Part shown: piece after piece, positions 1-9,182 of the stretch
Numbering within the stretch: position 1 is the first letter of the stretch
Layout of the letters: every line of letters starts with the position of its first letter
NCBI RefSeq assembly: GCF_000299355.1
Contig: NC_018664.1
Coordinates: forward strand, 1,782,380-1,846,379
From: Gottschalkia acidurici 9a
GTDB taxonomy: Bacteria; Bacillota; Clostridia; Tissierellales; Gottschalkiaceae
Reading direction: 5' to 3'
DNA length: 64,000 bases
Position numbers and translations under genes: made by a program
The notes under the pieces: model-generated
Told to the model about the DNA's origin: nothing
What the model saw: the letters and a program-made list of their open reading frames with translations, nothing else
Databases searched by the model: none

Positions 1-616
1 CGCCAGTATCATCCTCTAACAACTCCTTAATCATTTTCTTTGCTTTATTTGCTTTTTTACCTTGAAGTCTACAACTAAAGACTGTAACAATTTGAATTAA
101 ATCTTCAACTAATTCCTGTTCTTCTGTCTTTTCAGTATTATCTATAATTTCAATAGTAGTTCCATACTTATTACATAAATTTTCTATTATTTCAAAGCCA
201 AATCTTAACAGCCTATCTTTATATAGAATTACTACCTTTTCAACTTCTGAATTAGTTATCATATCTATTAGTTGATTTAATCCTTTTTTATTGTAGTTAA
301 TTCCACTTCCTATATCTTGTATTATTTCAAACTGATAACCTTTTGCTATCATATATGTTTTAACATTTTCAATTTGACGTTCCAAATCGTCTTTTTGTTT
401 GTGAGAACTAACTCTACAATATCCTATTATTTTTTTAGTTTTTGTTTGAATACCTTTAATACCTAAAAAATGATTAAGTTGCTCTTGTGAATAATACCTA
501 TATCCAGTTGGTGCAACGTGATGTGGCTTTAATATATCTTTTTTATCCCACTCTCTTAATGTTTGAGGATTTTTACCTATACGTTTTGCAAATTCTCCTA
601 TTGAATAATATTTCAT
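1..616 (-). CDS. tnpA: IS607-family serine recombinase (TnpA), 3' end off the window
   Basis: At least 205 residues read from an ATG at 616 to the window edge without a stop. The start has a good ribosome site (AGAGGTGAT at 621-629). The N-terminus (about 1-55) is a MerR-like helix-turn-helix that opens MKYYSIGEFAKRIGKNPQTL. A resolvase catalytic domain follows, with the signature GYCRVSSHKQKDDLERQ; its serine in RVSS is the expected nucleophile. Further along, VEKVVILYKDRLLRFGFE matches the conserved DRLxRF segment. IS607 TnpA proteins are about 190-215 residues, so the stop should lie just outside the window. The protein catalyses cut-and-paste movement via a circular intermediate in this family. 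Confidence 0.88.
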   Translation of the reverse strand, partial: MKYYSIGEFAKRIGKNPQTLREWDKKDILKPHHVAPTGYRYYSQEQLNHFLGIKGIQTKTKKIIGYCRVSSHKQKDDLERQIENVKTYMIAKGYQFEIIQDIGSGINYNKKGLNQLIDMITNSEVEKVVILYKDRLLRFGFEIIENLCNKYGTTIEIIDNTEKTEEQELVEDLIQIVTVFSCRLQGKKANKAKKMIKELLEDDTG

Positions 617-720
617 CTTTATCACCTCTTGAATTTATTATAATACAATCATTATATAAACTCAATATAGCTATATAAACTTCTATAATGTTCTGTTAGC
701 TGTTATTGTGCCCCCTATTT
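1..720 (-). mobile_element. IS607-type insertion sequence, partial at the left edge
   Basis: The region holds a serine recombinase of the IS607 kind, transcribed leftward, plus about 100 bases of its upstream flank. IS607 elements normally carry a tnpB-type gene after tnpA; that would lie beyond the left edge. The element appears to sit directly after the 3' end of the HAD phosphatase gene. IS607 elements lack terminal inverted repeats and make no target duplication, so I cannot fix the boundary; about 690-725, near a run of C before the HAD stop, is a guess. Confidence 0.6.
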
Positions 721-736
721 TATACTGAATTATACA

Positions 737-1207
737 TCAATTTCTAAGTGTAGCTTTCATCATATTTTTGTTTAATATTATATTTAGAGCATCTATTATA
801 GATTTTGTAACTATATCGGCATATGGTAGAAGCTTCCCTGAACATCCCTCTTTTTCTATTATTGCTATAGATATTTTACAATCTTTAAACATTTCTATAT
901 CATTAAATCCATTTCCAACACATATTGTTTTTTCTTTCCCTAAACTTTTTAATATAAGTTTCTTAGATTCTCCTGCGTTTTCTTTTGGAAAAGTTATTAT
1001 ATTTATCCCTATATCTTTACATTGTTTCTCTACTGTCCCATAAGTATCTGCTGTAACTATATGTATTTTAAGTTTATCCTTCATATCTAATAGTTTTTCT
1101 TGGACTCCCTCTATTAATTGACCTTCCACTGCTATAGTTCCATTATAGTCTAATATTATATTTTCTATTTCAACTTTTCCTCTTCCCGGTATATCATATA
1201 CTATCAT
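737..1207 (-). CDS. HAD-family hydrolase, soluble P-type-ATPase-like
   Basis: A 156-residue single-domain HAD protein. Motif I is ILDYNGT (nucleophile Asp20), motif II lies near VTADTYG (51-57), motif III is a lysine near KK82-83 and motif IV is GNGFND (98-103). Position +2 of motif I is Asn, where most HAD phosphatases have the acid/base Asp. This resembles the small stand-alone proteins likened to the P-type ATPase phosphorylation domain (COG4087). No membrane segment is present. It starts 25 bases after pstB and probably shares the pst transcript, occupying the place where phoU often lies. The substrate is unknown. The IS607 element begins just beyond its TGA stop. Confidence 0.75.
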   Translation of the reverse strand: MIVYDIPGRGKVEIENIILDYNGTIAVEGQLIEGVQEKLLDMKDKLKIHIVTADTYGTVEKQCKDIGINIITFPKENAGESKKLILKSLGKEKTICVGNGFNDIEMFKDCKISIAIIEKEGCSGKLLPYADIVTKSIIDALNIILNKNMMKATLRN

Positions 1208-1232
1208 ATATACAATTCTCCTTTATTTTAAA

Positions 1233-1976
1233 TTATCCATATATGCCTTCTATATATTCTCTAGTTCTAATATCTTTTGGATTATTAAATATCTGTTCTG
1301 TCTCTCCATATTCCACAATATCTCCATCAAGTAAGAATGCAGTATAATCGGATATTCTTTTTGCCTGAGATAGGTTATGTGTAACTATGACTATCGTATA
1401 GCTTTTAGAAAATTCCAAAAGTATTTTTTCTACATTAGCTGTATTTTTTACATCTAATGCTGAACATGGTTCATCCAGTAATAAAACCTCTGGATTTACA
1501 GTAAGTGCTCTAGCCATGCATAGTCTTTGTTGTTGTCCTCCTGATAGATTCGTAGCATACATGTCTAAATCATCTTTGACTTCATCAAACAGATGTACTT
1601 TCTTCAGAGTTTCTTTCACTATTTCATCTAATTTATCCTTATCTTTTATTCCGTAATATATAGGAGCATATGTTAAGTTTTTATATATTGATAATGGAAA
1701 AGGCACAGGTTTTTGAAACAACATTCCTATACTTTTTCTTATCTCATTCTTAGAATAAGATAGTATGTCTTTATCTTTAAATACTATATCACCTTTAGAG
1801 TCTCCACCATTTTCCTCCAATATGCGATTTAAGCTCATAAGTAAAGTTGATTTTCCACAACCAGACGGACCTATTATTGCAGTTATTTTATTTTTCTTTA
1901 TATCCATAGATAAATTTTTTGATATTACCTTATTGCCGTATTTAGTATTTAAATTTTTTATTTTAATTATATCCAT
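1233..1976 (-). CDS. pstB: phosphate ABC transporter ATP-binding protein PstB
   Basis: The 247-residue ATPase of the high-affinity phosphate importer. It shows Walker A GPSGCGKST (36-44), a Q-loop at Gln88 (MLFQKP), signature LSGGQQQR (144-151), Walker B LLLDEP (165-170) and switch His200. Length is normal for PstB (about 250). It lies 4 bases after pstA in the order pstS-pstC-pstA-pstB and hydrolyses ATP at the inner membrane face to drive phosphate entry. The start has AAGGAAG upstream. Assignment to phosphate rather than another substrate rests on the neighbouring genes and PstB-like motif spacing. Confidence 0.95.
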   Translation of the reverse strand: MDIIKIKNLNTKYGNKVISKNLSMDIKKNKITAIIGPSGCGKSTLLMSLNRILEENGGDSKGDIVFKDKDILSYSKNEIRKSIGMLFQKPVPFPLSIYKNLTYAPIYYGIKDKDKLDEIVKETLKKVHLFDEVKDDLDMYATNLSGGQQQRLCMARALTVNPEVLLLDEPCSALDVKNTANVEKILLEFSKSYTIVIVTHNLSQAKRISDYTAFLLDGDIVEYGETEQIFNNPKDIRTREYIEGIYG

Positions 1977-1980
1977 CCAT

Positions 1981-2814
1981 CTATCTTCCTTTCTTCTTTA
2001 TGAATAAAATCACCGATATGATATTTATAACTAACACTATCATTATAAGAACAAGCGATGTTGCATAAGAGTTTTCCAAGGAAATACCTTCTCCTGTTAA
2101 TATATACAAATGAAATGGTAAAGCCATAACTGGGGAATGTATCGAATTTGGTACCGGAGCAGATATAACTGCTGCTGTTAGTATTATTGGCGCAGATGCT
2201 CCTATTGCAAAACTTCCTGCTAAAGTTATTGTAGATATGATATTTTCTTTGCATATTGGAAGTATAAGTTTAAAAATCATATAGTATTTAGATATTCCTA
2301 GTACATAAGATGAATTTATTATATTAATATCAACTTCTCTTAGAATTTTTTCTATTCTTACTTGAATATAAGGAAGTATCATAATGCCTAAAGTTATTCC
2401 ACCAGCTAATGCTGATCTTCCTAACCTCATATACAATACTAGCAAAGTATATCCGAATAGTCCCAATATTATAGACGGTATTCCAGCCATACATTGAATC
2501 ACCATATGTATTAAACTTTCTATTTTTTTAGATTCACAATAGAATACTATATATATGGCAGTTGATATAGCCAAAATTGATGAAAATATACAAGCTATAG
2601 TCATTAGAAGTAAGCTACCTACTATAGCTGGAAATATTCCACCCTCTGAACCTAATGGAAAACCTTTAGGATTATCAAATATAAACTCTAAGCTAATAGA
2701 ATTTATGCCATTTTTTATTATGTATATAATAACATAACTTATTGCAATAAATAAGACTAATATGCTCAATGTAATCCATATTTTAAATAAATACTCTTTT
2801 ACTTTTTCAATCAT
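1981..2814 (-). CDS. pstA: phosphate ABC transporter permease PstA
   Basis: A 277-residue inner-membrane permease with about six hydrophobic segments. The first (about 14-34) follows a short cytoplasmic N-terminus. The conserved periplasmic segment GFPLGSEGGIFPAIVGSLLL is typical of PstA, as is the EAA-like loop around residues 165-190 (LREVDINIINSSYVLGISKY). It partners with PstC to form the phosphate channel. It starts 21 bases after pstC and ends 4 bases before pstB, so it is part of one transcript. Confidence 0.93.
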   Translation of the reverse strand: MIEKVKEYLFKIWITLSILVLFIAISYVIIYIIKNGINSISLEFIFDNPKGFPLGSEGGIFPAIVGSLLLMTIACIFSSILAISTAIYIVFYCESKKIESLIHMVIQCMAGIPSIILGLFGYTLLVLYMRLGRSALAGGITLGIMILPYIQVRIEKILREVDINIINSSYVLGISKYYMIFKLILPICKENIISTITLAGSFAIGASAPIILTAAVISAPVPNSIHSPVMALPFHLYILTGEGISLENSYATSLVLIMIVLVINIISVILFIKKKGR

Positions 2815-2835
2815 ATATCTTCAATCCTCAGTTCT

Positions 2836-3699
2836 TTATATATCTATATTTTTTCTAATTGAATAAAATATCATATTAATTATTATCAATATAATCATAA
2901 GTATAAATCCAGATGCAAAAAGTGCATGATAATGCAAACTACCCACTTCTGCCATGCCCATCTCAAGTGCAATTAGTGAAGGAATAGTTTGTCCTTTTCC
3001 TAATAGTCTGGGTATTATAGGTGCATTTCCTATAACCATCATAACTGCCATAGTCTCTCCCATTGCTCTACTTAATGCTAAAACTGCACCTGCTACTATA
3101 CTTTTTTTGCTTTGAGGAATCAATATCTTTCTTAACATGTAACTCTTTGAAACTCCTAATACACTTGAATCTTTAGAATATTTCTTATTTATTTTATTCA
3201 TAGACTCACTACAAGTGGATATTATATATGGAATTATCATTATTGAAAGAAGTATACCTCCAGCTAATATCGACTCCCCTGATGAAAAAGAAAAATTAGT
3301 TTCTAAAAATTTCACTAAAACTATCAGTCCTATAAATCCATATACTACAGACGGTATTCCCACTAATATATCCAATAATAAATTTATAAATATTTTTCCA
3401 CTTCCACCTATATAACTTGATATTACTATAGAACTTCCTATACCTATAGGTAATGCTATAGTAATGGCTACTAACGATACATATAAGGTTCCTAATATTG
3501 TTGGAAGTATGGATAATTTTTCTGGTGACCCTAATGGATTCCATGTTTCCCCCGTTATAAATCTTAATATAGAGACTTCTTTAAAAAATTTAAAACTTTC
3601 CTTAAATATAAATATAATTATAAAAACAAGTATCAATAAAGAAATTAGTGTAAGTAACCTTATTATATATTTAAATATATTTTCTTTCATATTTTGCAT
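2836..3699 (-). CDS. pstC: phosphate ABC transporter permease PstC
   Basis: A 287-residue permease with about six membrane segments. Family marks are the extracytoplasmic GETWNPLGSPEKLSILPTI and the EAA-like segment LALSRAMGETMAVMMVIGNA. The ATG at 3699 follows GAGGTGATTTT. It is separated from pstS by a hairpin with a T-run, so its level is probably lower than that of PstS. It forms the translocation pore together with PstA. Confidence 0.94.
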   Translation of the reverse strand: MQNMKENIFKYIIRLLTLISLLILVFIIIFIFKESFKFFKEVSILRFITGETWNPLGSPEKLSILPTILGTLYVSLVAITIALPIGIGSSIVISSYIGGSGKIFINLLLDILVGIPSVVYGFIGLIVLVKFLETNFSFSSGESILAGGILLSIMIIPYIISTCSESMNKINKKYSKDSSVLGVSKSYMLRKILIPQSKKSIVAGAVLALSRAMGETMAVMMVIGNAPIIPRLLGKGQTIPSLIALEMGMAEVGSLHYHALFASGFILMIILIIINMIFYSIRKNIDI

Positions 3700-3710
3700 A
3701 AAATCACCTC

Positions 3711-3741
3711 AATAAAAAGGGTTGTCATTTAAGACAACCCC
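3711..3741 (-). terminator. intercistronic hairpin between pstS and pstC
   Basis: On the minus strand an 8-bp stem GGGTTGTC/GACAACCC with a 6-base loop directly follows the pstS stop, and is followed by TTTTTATT. It looks like an intrinsic terminator or a 3'-end stabiliser inside the operon. It would let PstS accumulate above the membrane subunits. Confidence 0.75.
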
Positions 3742-4671
3742 TTAGTTAACTGGAACAAATCCCATCTTTTCAATAATTTCTGATCCTTTTTCAGATGTAA
3801 CTACATCCATGAAAGCTTTTTGTTCTGCTGTTAGTTCCCCTTTTTTGACTACTATAAGAGGTCTAGATATTTTATATGAACCACTTAATATGTTTTCTTT
3901 AGTTGGTTCTACTCCATCAACTTTTAGTGTAAGTAGTTTCCCTTGATTTTGATTTACCATTCCAAACGAAGCATAGCCTATGGCATCTTTGTTTTCCATT
4001 ACTTTCGTTACAAGCGCACCCATTGAAGGTGATTGTATTGCATCTTTTCTTACTTCAGTATCTCCCATAATACTTTTTTGAAAAACTTCGTGAGCTCCAC
4101 CGCCTAAATCTCTTATAACTACTACTATCTCTCTATCTGGTAAGCTACTGTCTATTTCATTCCATTTTTTATACTCGCCTGAAAATATTTTTTTGATTTC
4201 TTCTGTACTTAAATCATCTTTTATTTTATATAGTGGATTTTCTGGATTTATAGATATAGTCAATGCATCTATTCCAAGTTTAAACTCTTTTATATCCTTT
4301 ATTTTTCTTTTTTCCTCATCTTTTACACTTCTTGCAAGCATTCCAAAGTCACTAGTTCCTTCAATTATCGATTTAGCACCAGCACCAGAACCTCCTGCTG
4401 AAACATATATGGCTATATTTTTTTCTGGAAATTTAGAGTCCACCTTATTCCACGTTGTATATTCTTCTATAAAATCCGTAGATATAGCTGATATGACAGG
4501 TGCTAAAGTTGATGAACCATTAAATGTAACTTGAGCATTAAACTCATTATCTTGTTTTACATTTTCTTGCGGTATATTATTTTGTTTATCAGTATTGGGA
4601 TTTGAGCATCCTGTCAAAGTTAATGTAAATACTAACAACAGGCATAAAAATAAGCTAGATATTTTCTTCAT
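3742..4671 (-). CDS. pstS: phosphate-binding lipoprotein PstS
   Basis: A 309-residue exported solute-binding protein. The N-terminus has a lysine pair, a hydrophobic stretch and a lipobox LTGC with Cys22, so it should be anchored to the outer face of the membrane. A Ser/Thr/Asn-rich linker follows. Phosphate-contacting motifs of the PstS/PBP family are visible: NGSSTL (51-56), SAGGSGAGAKS (91-101) and RDLGGGAHEVF. It delivers phosphate to PstCA and is the first gene of the operon. The ATG is preceded by GGAGGAATACAT. No clear Pho box could be picked out in the 200-base upstream gap. Confidence 0.95.
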   Translation of the reverse strand: MKKISSLFLCLLLVFTLTLTGCSNPNTDKQNNIPQENVKQDNEFNAQVTFNGSSTLAPVISAISTDFIEEYTTWNKVDSKFPEKNIAIYVSAGGSGAGAKSIIEGTSDFGMLARSVKDEEKRKIKDIKEFKLGIDALTISINPENPLYKIKDDLSTEEIKKIFSGEYKKWNEIDSSLPDREIVVVIRDLGGGAHEVFQKSIMGDTEVRKDAIQSPSMGALVTKVMENKDAIGYASFGMVNQNQGKLLTLKVDGVEPTKENILSGSYKISRPLIVVKKGELTAEQKAFMDVVTSEKGSEIIEKMGFVPVN

Positions 4672-4814
4672 ATGTATTCCTCCAATTGTACATTATTCTG
4701 ATATATTCTAACTTTACCATTAATACACTACACTCTCCAATAAATAATATCTATCGTATTTTACTTATTTATAGATAATTTTTATAATGATTCTATTTTA
4801 TTTATATATTTTTA

Positions 4815-4867
4815 TAATAAAAAAGGACTTTCAATTTATTTTACTTAATAAAATTGAAAGTCCTTTT
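4815..4867 (-). terminator. terminator of the gpsA operon
   Basis: A 17-bp perfect stem (4821-4837 with 4851-4867, core AAAGGACTTTCAATTT) follows the gpsA stop and is followed on the minus strand by TTTTTTATTATAA. It isolates gpsA from the pst operon. Confidence 0.88.
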
Positions 4868-4872
4868 ACAGT

Positions 4873-5901
4873 TTACCAATCTATTTCTATTCCTTTATAT
4901 ACATCTTCCATTTCATACTTTTTGTTTCTCATCATTAAATTTACAACAGAGTTTTTTACATCCGAACCACTGTATAGAACATTATATATTTCTTGAGTTA
5001 TAGGCATTTCTACATTATATTTTTTTGATAATTCATAGGCAGCCTTAGTTGTTTTAGTTCCTTCAACTACCATTCCTATGGTAGTTGACACTTCATCAAG
5101 ATTTTTACCTTCTCCTATAAGTATCCCTGCTCTTCTATTTCTACTATGTATACTAGTACAAGTAACTATTAAGTCTCCTATACCAGATAACCCTGCAAAG
5201 GTAACTTCTCTTGCACCCATCTTACATCCTAGTCTTCCTATTTCTGTGATACCTCTAGTCATAAGAGCTGACTTTGTATTATCTCCATATCCAAGTCCAT
5301 CTGATATTCCCGCTCCAAGAGCTATTATATTTTTTAACGCTCCACCCATTTCTACCCCTACTACATCTGGATTCGTATATACTCTAAGTTTGGGTGTCAT
5401 GAATATGTCTTGAATATATTCTGCTACTTTTCTTTTATCTGAAGCTACTACTAGTGTAGTTGGTAAGTCTCTTGCAACTTCTTCTGCATGAGATGGACCA
5501 GATAATACAACATACTCATTATCTGGAAGCTCTTCTTTTACTACTTCAGATATTCTACACAGACTACCTATTTCGATTCCTTTAGAGACATTTACTATTA
5601 TTTGATTTTTATTTATATATTGCTTCATATTTTTAATATTGTCTCTAACAGATTGAGTGGGTACAGCTGATATTAGTATTTCTTTATTAGATATTGCTTT
5701 TTCTAGATCATTAGTAGCTCTTATATTATTAGGAATAACTACTCCTGGTAAGTACTTTATATTTTCTCTAGTATAGTTCATATCTTCACATTGCTTTTTA
5801 TCTCTCATCCATATATCTATATCATGTCCTTTTTTAGCTAGTGAAAGTGCTAGGGCTGTACCCCAACTTCCACCACCTAGTACAGAAATTTTACCTTTCA
5901 A
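4873..5901 (-). CDS. gpsA: glycerol-3-phosphate dehydrogenase [NAD(P)+]
   Basis: A 342-residue cytosolic enzyme reducing dihydroxyacetone phosphate to sn-glycerol-3-phosphate, the backbone for phospholipids. The Rossmann motif is GGGSWG (9-14). SGPSHAEEV (134-142) and GGALKN with catalytic Lys190 are as in the family. The start is TTG at 5901 after GGGGAGAAATAAAA. It lies 19 bases after plsY, which uses its product, so the two act in sequence. Confidence 0.96.
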   Translation of the reverse strand: MKGKISVLGGGSWGTALALSLAKKGHDIDIWMRDKKQCEDMNYTRENIKYLPGVVIPNNIRATNDLEKAISNKEILISAVPTQSVRDNIKNMKQYINKNQIIVNVSKGIEIGSLCRISEVVKEELPDNEYVVLSGPSHAEEVARDLPTTLVVASDKRKVAEYIQDIFMTPKLRVYTNPDVVGVEMGGALKNIIALGAGISDGLGYGDNTKSALMTRGITEIGRLGCKMGAREVTFAGLSGIGDLIVTCTSIHSRNRRAGILIGEGKNLDEVSTTIGMVVEGTKTTKAAYELSKKYNVEMPITQEIYNVLYSGSDVKNSVVNLMMRNKKYEMEDVYKGIEIDW

Positions 5902-5920
5902 TTTTATTTCTCCCCTTTTA

Positions 5921-6517
5921 CTAAACTTTTTTACCTAACTTAGCTTCTTCCCCTCTTAAGAGTCTTGATATATTACTCTTATGTTTATATATTGCCATAA
6001 GAGCTAGTATTAAAGTAAATATAAAATATCTATGGTCAAATGGTCGTTTGGTAAAAAGATATACTATAGGCCATATTGCAACTGCTAACATAGTACCTAA
6101 AGATACATATTTAGTTTTTATGATTATAGAAATACCTATAGCTATACATATTATTCCTTGTACTGGTAATGTTACAAGCGCCACTCCAATGGTAGTGGCT
6201 ATTCCTTTTCCACCTTTAAATTTGAGAAATACTGGCCAATTATGCCCTAGAACTACAAAGATACCTGATATTAGTGCGCCCATATCGTTTAAAATATATT
6301 TTCCTATAATTACGGCTATAACTCCTTTTAGTGCATCTAAAAGGAGTGTAGCTATTGCAAATTTTTTTCCAAATACTCTTAAAGCATTAGTTGTTCCCGC
6401 GTTTCCACTTCCAAATTCTCTTATATCTGTTTTCTTAATTATTTTCCCTAGTATATACGAAGTTTGAAAGTTACCTAGTAAGTAAGATGTAATTATAATT
6501 AAGATAACATCTTTCAT
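5921..6517 (-). CDS. plsY: glycerol-3-phosphate acyltransferase PlsY
   Basis: A 198-residue membrane protein with about five hydrophobic segments; it transfers acyl from acyl-phosphate to glycerol-3-phosphate. Family motifs are SGNAGTTNALRVFGKK near residue 37, GHNWPVFLKFKGGKGIAT in the middle, and a later Lys/Arg-rich loop. I place the start at the ATG at 6517, one base after der stops, because GGGGGAC lies just upstream. An in-frame ATG at 6574 lies inside der and would add 19 unlikely residues. Confidence 0.95.
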   Translation of the reverse strand: MKDVILIIITSYLLGNFQTSYILGKIIKKTDIREFGSGNAGTTNALRVFGKKFAIATLLLDALKGVIAVIIGKYILNDMGALISGIFVVLGHNWPVFLKFKGGKGIATTIGVALVTLPVQGIICIAIGISIIIKTKYVSLGTMLAVAIWPIVYLFTKRPFDHRYFIFTLILALMAIYKHKSNISRLLRGEEAKLGKKV

Positions 6518-6518
6518 A

Positions 6519-7838
6519 TTAGTCCCCCTTTTTTTCGTTAAACTCAAATTGTAACGGTGTACCTTCAAATCCAAATGATTTTCTAATTTGGTTTTCTAGG
6601 TACCTACCATATGAAAAGTGCATAAGCTCTTTATCATTTATAAATATTACAAATTTAGGAGGTTTAGAAGCTACTTGTGTACCATAGTATATTTTCAATC
6701 TCTTTCCTTTATCTGTAGGCGGCTGATTCATGAGTACAGCTTCATTTATAATATCATTTAGAACTCCAGTTGTTATCCTCATAGCATGATTATTTGAAAC
6801 TATCTTTATTAAGTCAAAAAGCTTATTTACTCTCTGACCTGTTTTAGCTGATATAAATATTATAGGAGCATAAGTCATAAAGGATAAAGTATTCATAACT
6901 TCTTTTTCAAAATCTAAATAAGTTTTATCCCCTTTTTCAATTGCATCCCATTTATTTACTACTATTACAGAAGCTTTTCCATTGTTATGAGCATATCCTG
7001 CTATCTTAGCATCCTGTTCCGTTACTCCCTCTGTAGCGTCTATCATGATAACACATACATCGGATCTCTCTATAGCCATAAGTGTTCTTATTACACTATA
7101 TCTCTCAATGCTTTCATCTACGTTTTTCTTTCTTCTAAGTCCTGCAGTATCTATTAGTACATATTTATCTTCTCCTCTTGTAAATGGAGTATCTATTGCA
7201 TCTCTTGTTGTACCTGCTATATCACTTACTATAACTCTATTTTCGCCAAGTACTTTATTTATAAGAGAAGACTTACCTGCATTTGGCTTTCCTATAACAG
7301 CAACTTTTATAACATCATCTTCATATTCAGTATCCTTATCCTCTGGGAAGTGCCCTATTACTTCGTCTAAAAGATCTCCTAATCCTAGACTTTGTCCAGC
7401 AGAAATTACTATAGGTGATCCTAATCCTAGTTCATAAAATTCATATATACTATCTGGGTTTTTAGGAGTGTCTATCTTATTACATACTAATAAAACTTCT
7501 TTTCCTGATCTTCTAAGCATCTCTGCAACTTCTCTATCTGTAGATGTAAGTCCTTCTAAGCCATCTACTACAAATAATATTACATCTCCTGTTTCTATAG
7601 CTATCTCAGCTTGTCTTCTCATTTGAGATAATATGATGTCTTTACTTTCAGGCTCTATTCCACCTGTGTCTATTAATGTGAAATATTTGTTTAGCCATTC
7701 TGCCTCTGCATATATTCTATCTCTTGTTACTCCTGGCTTATCTTCAACTATAGATATTCGTTCTCCTACAATTCTATTAAATAAAGTGGACTTTCCTACA
7801 TTCGGTCTACCTACGATCGCTACTACTGGTCTTGCCAC
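6519..7838 (-). CDS. der: ribosome assembly GTPase Der (EngA)
   Basis: A 439-residue protein with two tandem GTPase domains and a C-terminal KH-like domain. G1 motifs are GRPNVGKST (10-18) and a second GKPNAGKSS near residue 185. DTGG and DTAG G3 motifs and CNKID/VNKWD G4 motifs are present in both domains. It acts in 50S subunit maturation. I choose the GTG at 7838 (product starts [11 protein letters not shown]) because GGAGAGG lies 8 bases upstream; the GTG at 7847 overlaps that site. Confidence 0.96.
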   Translation of the reverse strand: MARPVVAIVGRPNVGKSTLFNRIVGERISIVEDKPGVTRDRIYAEAEWLNKYFTLIDTGGIEPESKDIILSQMRRQAEIAIETGDVILFVVDGLEGLTSTDREVAEMLRRSGKEVLLVCNKIDTPKNPDSIYEFYELGLGSPIVISAGQSLGLGDLLDEVIGHFPEDKDTEYEDDVIKVAVIGKPNAGKSSLINKVLGENRVIVSDIAGTTRDAIDTPFTRGEDKYVLIDTAGLRRKKNVDESIERYSVIRTLMAIERSDVCVIMIDATEGVTEQDAKIAGYAHNNGKASVIVVNKWDAIEKGDKTYLDFEKEVMNTLSFMTYAPIIFISAKTGQRVNKLFDLIKIVSNNHAMRITTGVLNDIINEAVLMNQPPTDKGKRLKIYYGTQVASKPPKFVIFINDKELMHFSYGRYLENQIRKSFGFEGTPLQFEFNEKKGD

Positions 7839-7853
7839 AAATATCACCTCTCC

Positions 7854-9182
7854 TTATTTTCTAAATATATCAACAAATTCTTTACCATCAACTTTTGCCA
7901 CTGTAACTTGAGTATTTAGCCTTTCCTTCAGCTCTTCTAAAGTTACATTATCTAAAAATATATCCTCATCTGCCTTCAGCATACTTTTAGTTATTAATAT
8001 TCCATCTTTTAGATCTTCATTTTTTAATTGATCTATTAAATCATTTCCTGTAATAAGTCCTGTTACTGTAATAGTTTCACCGAAAAAATTATTTTTTATA
8101 GGAATCACTTTTATATTTAAACCATCAAACTTTTCCATTACCAGACTAGTTATTTTTTTCATAAATTCATATGCTATTGTACCTGTCGGTATTATATATT
8201 CTTTATTCAAAGTTGGTTTTCCTTCTATTTTTTCAAGCTCATCTTCTACCTCTGACTGAAAAGACCTCATAAGCCCCACACCATTTTCTATTTGAGCAAA
8301 CCCTTCATAATCATCATGCTTTGGTGCTTCTCTATTAGCTAGAACAAAAAATTCATCTGAGGCAAAAACAAATCTAGTTCCTATAGACTTTAAAAATTCA
8401 CTTTGTTTATTTTCTATGAGATCTAATAGTTCATTTGATGTTTTATTGTTAAATATGTCTACCTTTTTCAAACCATCTCTATACTTAGTTATGCCTATTG
8501 GAACTACGGCAACACTATTTACATTAGGGTAAAGCTTATACAGATCATCTAAAGTTCTAGATAGCTCTTCTTTATCATTTACGTTTGGTACTAATACTAT
8601 TTGACAGTTCATTTCTATATTAACTTCATTAAACTTCTTAAGTATTTCATAAACCCTACCAGCATTCTTGTTGTTTAGCATTTTTTTCCTTAACTCTGGA
8701 TTGGTAGTATGAACAGAAATATTTATAGGGCTAATTCTATATTTTATAATTCTATCTATTTCTTCATCACTTAGATTAGTAAGGGTAATAAAGTTTCCTT
8801 GTAGAAATGAAAGTCTGGAGTCATCATCTTTAAAGTAAAGGGTTTCTCTCATACCTTTTGGTAATTGATCTATAAAGCAAAATATGCAGTTATTTCTACA
8901 GCTTTTAGCTTTATCTATTAAAGGATTAGTAAATGATATCCCTATATCTTCATCATACTCCTTTTCTATTTCTAACTCCCAAACCTCTCCATCTTGCTTT
9001 TGTATTAAAATAGTAACAAAATCATCTGTCATTATATATTTATAATCTATAATGTCCTTTATTTCCTGTCCATTTACTGAAACTAATATGTCTCCCGGTT
9101 CAATTTCTAATTCTTCAGCTATACTTCCTTTCATAACTTCTTCTACAATATTTATGCTCTGCTCTATGTTTTTTAGCTCCAT
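7854..9182 (-). CDS. DUF512 protein: PDZ domain plus radical-SAM-like core
   Basis: A 442-residue protein. Residues 1-70 look like a PDZ domain (MKGSIAEELEIEPGDILVSV). A cysteine cluster C95, C99, C102 (CRNNCIFCFIDQLPKGMR) resembles a CxxxCxxC radical SAM site, and a DUF512 C-terminal region follows. The family is widespread in Clostridia and often precedes der; its function is not established. Context suggests a housekeeping role linked to ribosome assembly or membrane lipid synthesis, but this is inference. It is the first gene of the der-plsY-gpsA transcript, with GGGG upstream of the ATG. Confidence 0.85.
   Translation of the reverse strand: MELKNIEQSINIVEEVMKGSIAEELEIEPGDILVSVNGQEIKDIIDYKYIMTDDFVTILIQKQDGEVWELEIEKEYDEDIGISFTNPLIDKAKSCRNNCIFCFIDQLPKGMRETLYFKDDDSRLSFLQGNFITLTNLSDEEIDRIIKYRISPINISVHTTNPELRKKMLNNKNAGRVYEILKKFNEVNIEMNCQIVLVPNVNDKEELSRTLDDLYKLYPNVNSVAVVPIGITKYRDGLKKVDIFNNKTSNELLDLIENKQSEFLKSIGTRFVFASDEFFVLANREAPKHDDYEGFAQIENGVGLMRSFQSEVEDELEKIEGKPTLNKEYIIPTGTIAYEFMKKITSLVMEKFDGLNIKVIPIKNNFFGETITVTGLITGNDLIDQLKNEDLKDGILITKSMLKADEDIFLDNVTLEELKERLNTQVTVAKVDGKEFVDIFRK

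Noticed and set aside
3464-3715. Plus-strand open frame of 83 codons over pstC
   Set aside because: It is a mirror of the real pstC coding sequence and has no ribosome site or domain; the minus-strand frame encodes a full permease.
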